Shown: positions 41,883 through 48,807 of the stretch, piece after piece
Position numbering within the stretch: the stretch's first letter is position 1
How the letters are laid out: every line of letters starts with the position of its first letter
From: Paludibacteraceae bacterium
GTDB lineage: Bacteria > Bacteroidota > Bacteroidia > Bacteroidales > Paludibacteraceae
Assembly (NCBI GenBank): GCA_024401515.1
Contig: JAKSKY010000002.1
Coordinates: 1-56,329, forward strand
Direction of reading: 5' to 3'
Length of the DNA: 56,329 nt
Translations under genes and position numbers: made by a program
Notes under the pieces: generated by a model
The model's input: the letters and a program-made list of their open reading frames with translations, nothing else
The model's database searches: none
What the model was told of the DNA's origin: nothing

Positions 41883-42233
41883 TCATCCGAAGTCAATCTC
41901 GAAGCGGCTAGGCACCGGATCGTTTTGATTCTCTCCCTGTTCTGAACTCTTTCCAATGTAGTCCATCACGTCATTTAAGCCTGTCATGAATTTCTCGAAA
42001 TCCTCTCTATACAAGAAGATTTTGTGTTTTTCAAAGGATACTTGTGACTCGTCGCCAGATACCTTTTTCTTGCTTTCTGTGATGGCGAGGAATAACTCAT
42101 CCTTGCGGTTGCGTTTCACATCAAGGTAGTATATCCTCTTACCCGCCTTGATCGCTTTCGAATAAACTATTTCTTGATCTCGCTTATCCGTTTCAAACCT
42201 CAATTGCTCATCTTCCATACTGCGACCCTCCAT
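41883..42233 (-). CDS. DUF3276 / PUR-alpha-like nucleic-acid-binding protein
   Basis: 116 residues. The Bacteroidota PUR repeat is clear: EIVYSKAIKAGKRIYYLDVKR followed by DELFLAITESKKKV and VSFEKHKIFLYREDFEKFM, then a helix LNDVMDYIG and an acidic disordered tail. The family binds single-stranded nucleic acids as a dimer. An ATG five codons downstream is a possible start. It is a single-gene unit with its own promoter and terminator. Confidence 0.93.
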   Translation of the reverse strand: MEGRSMEDEQLRFETDKRDQEIVYSKAIKAGKRIYYLDVKRNRKDELFLAITESKKKVSGDESQVSFEKHKIFLYREDFEKFMTGLNDVMDYIGKSSEQGENQNDPVPSRFEIDFG

Positions 42234-42298
42234 TTATTTAAAGTAAATAATTTTTTGAAAACGAATCATTCATATCGATCTCAAGGACCGATTTTAAT

Positions 42299-42306
42299 CA
42301 AATTTA
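42299..42306 (-). promoter_or_regulatory. Promoter -7 box of the DUF3276 gene
   Basis: Minus-strand TAAATTTG, 65 bases before the ATG at 42233. Confidence 0.6.
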
Positions 42307-42502
42307 AGAATTTATTCTTGTATTTGCAACTTTAACGGAGATTTTTTTTACGCTTAAGTTCTATTTTTCTTCTGCAACTCAGCGAAATAGGGAGTTCTCA
42401 CTGACGGATCCTTCACTGGTTCCTAACTCGCGCAATCCCAACATGTTGCTATTTTTTAGTAATTTTTTACAAATTTTATTTCGTGGAATTTGAGGAATAA
42501 TA

Positions 42503-42510
42503 TATATTTG
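42503..42510 (+). promoter_or_regulatory. Promoter -7 box of the ferredoxin gene
   Basis: TATATTTG, with TTTCG about 20 bases upstream as a partial -33 element; ATG at 42554. Confidence 0.65.
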
Positions 42511-42512
42511 CA

Positions 42513-42528
42513 TTGTGCAAAAGCACAA
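42513..42528 (+). promoter_or_regulatory. Hairpin at the 5' end of the ferredoxin transcript
   Basis: TTGTGC-AAAA-GCACAA, a perfect 6-pair stem with a 4-base loop, begins 2 bases after the -7 box. The transcript should start within it, so it may stabilise the message or be a dyad for a regulator. Confidence 0.5.
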
Positions 42529-42553
42529 ATTATTAACTAAAACATTAACGACT

Positions 42554-42718
42554 ATGGCTTACGTAATTGGTGAAGATTGTGTTGCATGTGGTACTTGCAT
42601 CGGTGAATGTCCAGTAGGAGCAATCTCTGAGGGTGACATCTATTCAATAAACGCTGATGCTTGCACTGAGTGTGGAACTTGCGCAGACGCTTGTCCTGCA
42701 GGTGCTATCTCAAAGTAA
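42554..42718 (+). CDS. 2[4Fe-4S] ferredoxin
   Basis: 54 residues from the ATG at 42554, the usual length for clostridial-type ferredoxin; the frame upstream is leader. Two cluster motifs C-x2-C-x2-C-x3-C-P: CVACGTCIGECPVGA and CTECGTCADACPAGA. It carries low-potential electrons, for example from pyruvate:ferredoxin oxidoreductase (gene at 54838 in this window). Codon use is strongly biased (GGT, GCA/GCT, ACT), consistent with high expression. A strong terminator follows. Confidence 0.97.
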   Translation: MAYVIGEDCVACGTCIGECPVGAISEGDIYSINADACTECGTCADACPAGAISK

Positions 42719-42743
42719 TTTGATCAGCAACAAACTAAAAAAG

Positions 42744-42773
42744 AAGGCGCTTTACGGAGCGCCTTTTTTTTGT
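42744..42773 (+). terminator. Terminator of the ferredoxin gene
   Basis: AAGGCGCT pairs with AGCGCCTT around TTACGG, then T-run. The end of the T-run also supplies the TTTG of the next promoter. Confidence 0.88.
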
Positions 42774-42799
42774 GCCGTAATCCTTTATTTGTAACTTTA
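42769..42799 (+). promoter_or_regulatory. Promoter of the CobW-family gene
   Basis: TTTG (42769-42772), 19 bases, TAACTTTA (42792-42799), one mismatch from TAnnTTTG. ATG at 42861. Confidence 0.6.
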
Positions 42800-42826
42800 C
42801 ATCGAGTTTTACAAAATAGAAATGGT

Positions 42827-42841
42827 AAGGACTTTGTCCTT
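42827..42841 (+). promoter_or_regulatory. Inverted repeat in the CobW gene leader
   Basis: AAGGAC-TTT-GTCCTT, immediately overlapping a second short dyad TCCTT/AAGGA. It lies 19 bases before the start codon. Confidence 0.45.
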
Positions 42842-42860
42842 TTAAGGAATATTTGACGTT

Positions 42861-44186
42861 ATGAGTAAGAAAGTAGTGCCTATTACCCTTTTGACGGGTT
42901 ATCTTGGAAGTGGAAAGACCACTTTGGTGAACAATATCCTAACCAATAAGAAGGGGTTGAAGATCGCTGTCATCGTGAATGATATCGGTGAGGTGAATGT
43001 GGACGCCTCCTTGATTCAGTCGGGTGGTGTGGTGACTCAAAAGGATGAGAGTTTGGTTGCGTTGAGCAACGGTTGTATTTGCTGTACTTTGAAGGCTGAT
43101 TTGATGCAACAAATCACGGATATTACCGATACGAACCGATTCGATTATATTGTCATCGAGGCGAGTGGTATCTGTGAACCTCTTCCAATCGCGCAAACCA
43201 TTGTCACGATGTCCGCTATGGCGAAGCGATATGGAACACCAGAAATTTGCCGTTTGGATTGTGTGACGACAGTGGTGGACGCCCTTCGTCTCTACGATGA
43301 GTTCGCCAGTGGTAAGGCTTTGGTGAGAAAGGATTTGGATGAGGACGATATCGAAAATCTATTGATTCAACAGATAGAGTTCTGTGATGTGATCGTCTTG
43401 AACAAGGTGGATGAAATCTCAGAGGCTGATTTGAAGGAGGTGCGCGCGGTGGTTCGTACTTTGCAACCACGTGCGGAAATCATCGAGACCAATTATGCGA
43501 AGATTGATTTGGACCGTATCATCGATTCCAAACGCTTCGATTTCCAATCGGTCAGCATGTCTGCTGGATGGATCCAAGCTTTGGAGGCTGATAAGCAACA
43601 GATCGAGGAGAAGGAGCGTAAGCAACATGAACATGAGCTCCACCATCATCATGACCACGATCATGATGAGGAGTGCCACTGCCACCATGCTGAGGGCGAG
43701 GAGTGCCATTGCCACGACCATGACCATGATCACGATCATGACGAGGAGCACCACCACCATGACCACGAACATGGAGAACACTGTTGTTGCCACCATCATC
43801 ACCACCATGGTGAGGGTGAGGCGGAGGAGTATGGTATCTCCACATTCGTCTACTATCGTCGTAGAGGCTTCTCCTTGTCTAAGTTTGATCGATTCATCGA
43901 CAAATCTTGGCCGAAGGGAGTTATCCGTTGCAAGGGTATCCTCTATTTCGAAGAGAACAGGGATATGTCCTATCTTTTTGAGCAAGCGGGTTCTCAAAAG
44001 ACCGTTCAGGAGACCGGACAATGGATTTGTACCGCTCCTAAGGCGGACCAAGAGCGTCTTTTGCAAGAGAGCAAAGAGTTGCGAGAGGATTGGGACGAGG
44101 AGTATGGCGACCGTTTGATCAAGTTGGTCTTCATCGGTAAGAATATGGATAAGGCTGCTATCTATGCGGCTTTGGATCAGTTATAA
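42861..44186 (+). CDS. CobW/COG0523-family GTPase with a long His-rich metal tract
   Basis: 441 residues. G3E GTPase: Walker A LLTGYLGSGKTTLVNN at residue ~8, the metal-binding NGCICCTL (Cys-x-Cys-Cys) near 70, the base motif LNKVDE near 178. Residues ~254-322 are an insertion in which nearly all residues are His, Asp, Glu or Cys. The CobW C-terminal domain follows (YRRRGFSLSKFDRFI to ~441). These proteins insert or deliver Zn, Co, Ni or other metals using GTP. The metal cannot be told. The tract length suggests storage or buffering. Single gene with its own promoter. Confidence 0.93.
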   Translation: MSKKVVPITLLTGYLGSGKTTLVNNILTNKKGLKIAVIVNDIGEVNVDASLIQSGGVVTQKDESLVALSNGCICCTLKADLMQQITDITDTNRFDYIVIEASGICEPLPIAQTIVTMSAMAKRYGTPEICRLDCVTTVVDALRLYDEFASGKALVRKDLDEDDIENLLIQQIEFCDVIVLNKVDEISEADLKEVRAVVRTLQPRAEIIETNYAKIDLDRIIDSKRFDFQSVSMSAGWIQALEADKQQIEEKERKQHEHELHHHHDHDHDEECHCHHAEGEECHCHDHDHDHDHDEEHHHHDHEHGEHCCCHHHHHHGEGEAEEYGISTFVYYRRRGFSLSKFDRFIDKSWPKGVIRCKGILYFEENRDMSYLFEQAGSQKTVQETGQWICTAPKADQERLLQESKELREDWDEEYGDRLIKLVFIGKNMDKAAIYAALDQL

Positions 44187-44262
44187 TGCTCCATCCTATC
44201 CGTGTCGTCATTTCTTTATAAATAGTAAATGCCAAAAATTGTAATTTATATTATTTTATTAT

Positions 44263-44270
44263 TACATTTG
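44263..44270 (+). promoter_or_regulatory. Promoter -7 box of the small lipoprotein gene at 44323
   Basis: TACATTTG, 52 bases before the ATG. Confidence 0.65.
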
Positions 44271-44322
44271 CGGTCGGGTTGCCGAAAACGATAGAGTAGG
44301 CTGATTTTTAAAGAGAATTACA

Positions 44323-44529
44323 ATGAGAAATTTATTGTTGACAATAGGCTTGGCCGGAGTTTTTTCCATGCTTTTTTCTTGTACAAAGAAAGATTGTGAT
44401 TGCACTTTTTACGATGCGAAGGGTAATGTCGTAGAGAGTTATACAGGAATGATGGAGGAGATGAGGGTGAGTGATTGCTCCGTATTGGATACCTACGCTG
44501 ACAGTACGGGCGGATTTGTCTGCAAGTAA
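44323..44529 (+). CDS. Small hypothetical lipoprotein
   Basis: 68 residues. Lipoprotein signal MRNLLLTIGLAGVFSMLFSC with good lipobox, then a short cysteine-bearing domain (CDCTFYDAKGNVVESYTG, SDCSV, terminal FVCK). The four cysteines of the mature part could form two disulfides in the periplasm. It contains one D-S-T glycosylation-like motif. No function recognised. It has its own promoter and terminator. Confidence 0.75.
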   Translation: MRNLLLTIGLAGVFSMLFSCTKKDCDCTFYDAKGNVVESYTGMMEEMRVSDCSVLDTYADSTGGFVCK

Positions 44530-44551
44530 AAATTCGATTCTGGATATCGGG

Positions 44552-44584
44552 AAAGGTCGTCTTCTTGCGGAGATGACCTTTTTT
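44552..44584 (+). terminator. Terminator of the small lipoprotein gene
   Basis: AAAGGTC and GACCTTT arms with inner TCT/AGA pairing and a T-run. Confidence 0.8.
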
Positions 44585-44594
44585 GTTGCGAAAT

Positions 44595-44610
44595 ATCACA
44601 CGCTTGTGAT
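44595..44610. promoter_or_regulatory. Inverted repeat upstream of metY (candidate operator)
   Basis: ATCACA-CGCT-TGTGAT is a perfect dyad ending 10 bases before the metY -7 box, so it covers the -33 region. Confidence 0.5.
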
Positions 44611-44620
44611 GGTTTTTATG

Positions 44621-44628
44621 TAACTTTG
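44621..44628 (+). promoter_or_regulatory. Promoter -7 box of metY
   Basis: TAACTTTG followed by CG, 47 bases before the ATG at 44676. No TTTG at the usual distance; the dyad is there instead. Confidence 0.7.
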
Positions 44629-44675
44629 CGGAAATAACTTTTGAAAATATAATTTACATTTTAGTAGAACAGAAT

Positions 44676-45959
44676 ATGAGCAAAAAAGGATTAGGAACTA
44701 TTTGCGTTCAAGAGGGTTGGAAACCCACCAAGGGTGAGCCTAGAGTGCTCCCTGTATATCAATCCACAACATTTAAGTATGATACCAGCGCTGAGATGGC
44801 TGACCTTTTCGATTTGAAGGCATCCGGCTACTTCTATACACGTCTTCAAAACCCAACCAACGATGCTGTCGCATCTAAGATTTGCGCTTTGGAGGGTGGT
44901 GTGGCCGCTATGTTGACTTCATCAGGCCAAGCCGCTAACTTCTATGCGGTGTTCAATGTTTGTGAGGCGGGTGACCACTTCGTCTCTTCTTCTACCATTT
45001 ATGGTGGAACTTATAACCTCTTCGCCGTTACCATGAAGAAGTTGGGCATTGAATGTACTTTCGTCGATCCGGATGCTTCTGAGGAGGAGATCGCTAAGGC
45101 TTTCCGTCCTAATACCAAGGCATTGTTCGGTGAGACCATCGCCAACCCTGTATTGAGCGTGCTTGATATTGAGAAATTCGCACGTATCGCACATTCACAC
45201 GGTGTGCCTTTGATCGTGGACAATACATTCCCAACACCAATCAACTGCCGTCCTTTCGAGTTCGGTTGTGATATCGTTACCCACTCCACTACCAAGTATA
45301 TGGATGGACACGCTACCAACGTAGGTGGTTGTATCGTGGATAGCGGAAACTTCGATTGGAATGCCCACAAGGATAAGTTCCCTGGTTTGACCTCTCCAGA
45401 TGACTCTTACCATGGTTTGACCTATTCAGACGCATTCGGTAAGGGCGCCTACATCACTAAGGCTACGGTTCAATTGATGCGTGACCTTGGTTCCATCCAA
45501 GCGCCACAAAACGCATTCTTGTTGAACCTTGGTTTGGAGACTTTGCATGTCCGTATGCCTAAGCATTGCGAGAATGCGCAAAAGGTGGCTGAGTATTTGG
45601 AGAAGCATCCAAAGGTAGCTTGGGTGAACTACTCAGGTTTGAAGTCAAGTCCATATTACGCATTGGCTCAAAAACAATTCAACAAGGGATACTCTTGTGG
45701 TGTGGTTACCTTCGGTGTGAAGGGTGGACGTGACACATCCATCAAATTCATGGATAGCTTGCAGTTGGCTTGCATCGTTACCCACGTGGCAGATGCCCGT
45801 ACTTGTGTGTTGCACCCTGCTTCACACACCCACAGACAATTGTCTGACGAGCAATTGATCGCCGCTGGTGTACGTCCTGATTTGATCCGCTTCTCAGTTG
45901 GTATCGAAGATGCTGAGGATATCATCGCGGATTTGGACCAAGCATTGGCTAAATGCTAA
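44676..45959 (+). CDS. metY: O-acetylhomoserine sulfhydrylase
   Basis: 427 residues, the length of the homotetrameric MetY type. Cys/Met PLP enzyme: YTRLQNPTNDAVASKI near the start, SSGQAANFYAVF, STIYGGTYNLF, VDNTFPTP, and the PLP lysine in HSTTKYMDGHATNVGG near 207; terminal HTHRQLSDEQL and SVGIEDAEDI. It makes homocysteine or methionine precursors from O-acetylhomoserine and sulfide. Codon use is strongly biased, as in abundant enzymes. mntP follows after 7 bases. Confidence 0.95.
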   Translation: MSKKGLGTICVQEGWKPTKGEPRVLPVYQSTTFKYDTSAEMADLFDLKASGYFYTRLQNPTNDAVASKICALEGGVAAMLTSSGQAANFYAVFNVCEAGDHFVSSSTIYGGTYNLFAVTMKKLGIECTFVDPDASEEEIAKAFRPNTKALFGETIANPVLSVLDIEKFARIAHSHGVPLIVDNTFPTPINCRPFEFGCDIVTHSTTKYMDGHATNVGGCIVDSGNFDWNAHKDKFPGLTSPDDSYHGLTYSDAFGKGAYITKATVQLMRDLGSIQAPQNAFLLNLGLETLHVRMPKHCENAQKVAEYLEKHPKVAWVNYSGLKSSPYYALAQKQFNKGYSCGVVTFGVKGGRDTSIKFMDSLQLACIVTHVADARTCVLHPASHTHRQLSDEQLIAAGVRPDLIRFSVGIEDAEDIIADLDQALAKC

Positions 45960-45966
45960 TCCTACA

Positions 45967-46536
45967 ATGGATGTTATAACTATATTACTGCTGGCTGTCG
46001 CTTTGGCGATGGATTGCTTTGCGGTATCAATAACAAATGGAATTGCCCTTCGGCAGTTCCATTTTGTTCCTATTATGAAGATGGCCTTTTTGTTTGGCCT
46101 CTTTCAAGCGGGTATGCCTTTGATTGGTTGGGCTGCCGGCGTAGGATTCAAGTCTCAAATTGAATTCATAGACCATTGGATCGCCTTTGGCGTCTTGCTT
46201 TTCTTGGGAGTGAAAATGATCAAGGAAAGCCTTTCTGACGAGGAGGATGAGAAGGAAAACCAACCTGCTTTGCAGTGGAAGAAATTAATATTCCTAGCTG
46301 TGGCCACCAGTATTGACGCATTGGCGACCGGCTTGGTTTTCTTGACGGAAAGTGTCAAGACATTTGTATTCGCCTTGGTGATGATCGGGCTCTTCAGTTT
46401 TGGGCTCTCTGTGGCGGGAAATATGATTGGTATCTATTTGGAAAAACATCTTCCATTCAACATGGAGATGGTGGGCGGAATCGTTTTGATCGGTATCGGT
46501 GTGAAGATTCTTTTGGAACACACGGGTGTTCTATGA
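45967..46536 (+). CDS. mntP: Manganese efflux pump MntP
   Basis: 189 residues from the ATG at 45967; the open frame upstream belongs to metY sequence. Six helices in two repeats, each with the conserved acidic motif: AVALAMDCFAVSITNGIA near residue 15 and AVATSIDALATGLVF near 115. MntP exports Mn2+ across the inner membrane. In many bacteria it is controlled by a manganese riboswitch; none is visible here, and the 7-base spacing to metY suggests co-transcription. Confidence 0.95.
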   Translation: MDVITILLLAVALAMDCFAVSITNGIALRQFHFVPIMKMAFLFGLFQAGMPLIGWAAGVGFKSQIEFIDHWIAFGVLLFLGVKMIKESLSDEEDEKENQPALQWKKLIFLAVATSIDALATGLVFLTESVKTFVFALVMIGLFSFGLSVAGNMIGIYLEKHLPFNMEMVGGIVLIGIGVKILLEHTGVL

Positions 46537-46569
46537 TAGTGTATGTTTTTATAAATAAATGATTGTACT

Positions 46570-47472
46570 ATGAGTTTGAAGAAAAAATGGCATGATTTTA
46601 TGCACGACGAAGCGTTGAAGCATAAAATTTATATGATCATCTATGATACGGATACCCCCATGGGAAAATTGTTCGATGTCTGTTTGATTGGATTCATTCT
46701 AGTCAGTGTGGGCGTTGTCATATTGGAGAGTTTGTCCTTTTTCCCTCCTTCATTCAAAGAGTTCCTCAGCGTCTTGGAGTGGATATTCACCATCTTTTTT
46801 ACCATAGAGTTCTTGTTGAGGCTTTATTGTTCTCCGAAACCTAAGGAGTATATCTTCAGCTTCTTTGGCGCAGTCGATTTATTCTCCACACTTCCAACTT
46901 ATTTAGGCTTTATTTTCCCCAATGCCCACGGATTGCTCACCATTCGTATCTTGCGATTGATTCGTGTGTTCCGAGTCTTTAAGCTCTTTTCTTTTTGGCG
47001 AGAGGGCGAAATTTTGCTGACAACCTTGAAGGCCAGCTTCAGAAAGATTACGGTATTCTTTGTCTTTGTGCTCTTGCTCGTCATTTGCATCGGAACGGTG
47101 ATGTACATGGTGGAGGGCGGTATTGAAGGCAGCAGTTTCAATGATATTCCAAGTAGTATTTATTGGGCGATCGTAACTACCACGACCGTTGGTTACGGAG
47201 ATATCACCCCGATGACGGGTTTGGGTCGTTTCCTATCCGCCTTTGTGATGCTTTTGGGTTATACGGTATTGGCGGTCCCTACGGGTATCGTATCCGCGCA
47301 AATGATTACACACAAGAAAAAAGTCTCCATGAGACCTTGCCCTCACTGCCATAAGACTGGCCACGACGAGGATGCAGTCTATTGCCGCTATTGCGGAAAG
47401 CGTCTCTTTGACGATGAAACCGATGGTTTCGATGAGGAGGAGATCATTACCCAAGAGGGAGAAATAAAATAA
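46570..47472 (+). CDS. Voltage-gated-type K+ channel with C-terminal zinc ribbon
   Basis: 300 residues. Six helices: S1 near 33-53, S4 with spaced arginines (IRILRLIRVFRVFKLF near 125), a pore loop with the selectivity filter TTTTVGYGDITP near 205, and S6 (FVMLLGYTVLAVPTGIV). After S6, residues ~257-280 contain CPHCHKTGHDEDAVYCRYCG, two C-x2-C pairs like a zinc ribbon, then an acidic tail. The core fits Kv-like bacterial ion transporter proteins (PF00520). The ribbon is probably cytoplasmic. It lies 33 bases after mntP. Confidence 0.92.
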   Translation: MSLKKKWHDFMHDEALKHKIYMIIYDTDTPMGKLFDVCLIGFILVSVGVVILESLSFFPPSFKEFLSVLEWIFTIFFTIEFLLRLYCSPKPKEYIFSFFGAVDLFSTLPTYLGFIFPNAHGLLTIRILRLIRVFRVFKLFSFWREGEILLTTLKASFRKITVFFVFVLLLVICIGTVMYMVEGGIEGSSFNDIPSSIYWAIVTTTTVGYGDITPMTGLGRFLSAFVMLLGYTVLAVPTGIVSAQMITHKKKVSMRPCPHCHKTGHDEDAVYCRYCGKRLFDDETDGFDEEEIITQEGEIK

Positions 47473-47523
47473 AGAAAGAGAGTGGGGAGACCTATGTGTT
47501 TCCCCCTTTTCATACCAGGAGTC

Positions 47524-48807
47524 ATGAAGAACTTTATCCAACATATCCGACAATCCGATTTGGTGAAGAACTCAGCAAAATTGTTGGGTGCGAATGTGTT
47601 GGCTCAGGTTTTGGGCATCTTGGTGTTCCCGATTCTAACCCGTTTCTACTCGCCGGAAGATTTCGGCCTTTTTAATCTTTTTGTTTCGATTGGTGGTATA
47701 CTGGTGATCCTTTCTACTGCGGATTACCAGAATGCGGTTGTTTTGCCCAAGGAGGATGACAAGGCCTATTCCGTTTCACAAGCCGCCTTTGTGATCCTTT
47801 TTAGTGTCACGCTTCTGGTGGCAATCTCCACACTCTTTTCCGCTCAAATAGCATCTTTGTTTAAGACACCGTCATTGGGTGATTGGTATTGGTTAATGCC
47901 TTTCTTTGTCTTGTTTTCCGGCGCATGGTCGTTGTTGAATTATCTATATACTAGATTCAAACAATTTTCACGTCTCGGTTCTTATATGGTTTCACAAACC
48001 GTCACCTCCGCAGGCGCTAAAATTGTCTTAGGAAAGATGGGGTGGACCAACGGGGGGCTCTTGTTGAGTAGTGTCTTCGCACCTTTCCTATCCCTTTGTG
48101 TGAATGTGGCGAGGGGATGGAATCCCTATTTGAAAAAGCTTCTTCGGGTGGATGTCCAAGCGTGTCGTTCGGTGGCGAAGGAGTATGCCAATTTCCCGAA
48201 ATTCTCTTTGCCCCATACGGTTGTGAACTATTTAAGCGGAAATATGCTTTCTTTGCTTTTGACGCCCATTTTCGGATTGGCGCAGATTGGTTTTTGGGGC
48301 ATGGCGATGACATTGGCTTTCCGCCCCTTGAATATGATCGCCACCTCGCTTTATCAGCCCTTTTATCAAAAGACAGCCGATGCGGTCAACGCTAGGAGGG
48401 TGATCACTCCTTTTTTTCGTAGTTTTGTTAGCAAAACGATCATGGTCATCGTGCCTGTTTTCACCCTTTTGTACTTCGCGCTGCCATGGCTTGTGAAGAT
48501 TATCTTAGGGGAGGAGTGGGGCGAAACCGCTCAGATTATTCGTGTGATGCTCCCATGGTTGGCGGTGATATGCGTGGTGACGACGATTCAATTCATCCCT
48601 GACGTTTTTGGCAAACAGAAAATGGTCATGATGATAGAAATCCTCTATCTTATTTTGCGCCTTGCGGCGGTGGCGAGCGCTTATGTGACCCATTCGTTCT
48701 TCACGACTATCGTCTTATATTGCGGTGTTAGTTCACTGGTTTTGATCGGACAGGGTATTTGGATGTTCCATTTGGTAAAACAATACGATTCTAAGATATG
48801 CGCATAA
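47524..48807 (+). CDS. Polysaccharide flippase (Wzx/PST family)
   Basis: 427 residues from the ATG at 47524. About twelve helices. The N-terminal SAKLLGANVLAQVLGILVFPILTRFYSPEDFGLFNLF is typical for O-antigen/polysaccharide translocases of the MATE-like MOP superfamily. It flips lipid-linked oligosaccharide to the periplasm. Its end overlaps the asparagine-synthase-like gene by 10 bases, so the two are translationally coupled, and probably act on the same glycan (inference). Confidence 0.9.
   Translation: MKNFIQHIRQSDLVKNSAKLLGANVLAQVLGILVFPILTRFYSPEDFGLFNLFVSIGGILVILSTADYQNAVVLPKEDDKAYSVSQAAFVILFSVTLLVAISTLFSAQIASLFKTPSLGDWYWLMPFFVLFSGAWSLLNYLYTRFKQFSRLGSYMVSQTVTSAGAKIVLGKMGWTNGGLLLSSVFAPFLSLCVNVARGWNPYLKKLLRVDVQACRSVAKEYANFPKFSLPHTVVNYLSGNMLSLLLTPIFGLAQIGFWGMAMTLAFRPLNMIATSLYQPFYQKTADAVNARRVITPFFRSFVSKTIMVIVPVFTLLYFALPWLVKIILGEEWGETAQIIRVMLPWLAVICVVTTIQFIPDVFGKQKMVMMIEILYLILRLAAVASAYVTHSFFTTIVLYCGVSSLVLIGQGIWMFHLVKQYDSKICA

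Larger units (their letters stand above)
42234..42553. other. Divergent intergenic region between DUF3276 and ferredoxin genes
   Basis: 320 bases with the two promoters (42299-42306 minus, 42503-42510 plus) and the ferredoxin leader. The central part (42307-42480) has moderate G+C around 42370-42460 and no credible gene; I could not assign a small RNA. Confidence 0.5.

Noticed and set aside
43419-44118. Long antisense and +2 frames inside the CobW gene
   Set aside because: They arise from the CAC/GAC/CAT-rich His tract, which has no stops on either strand. Met/Val- or Thr/Met-rich translations have no domain.
44629-44675. S-adenosylmethionine riboswitch before metY
   Set aside because: The leader is under 50 bases, A/T-rich and shows no suitable stem arrangement.
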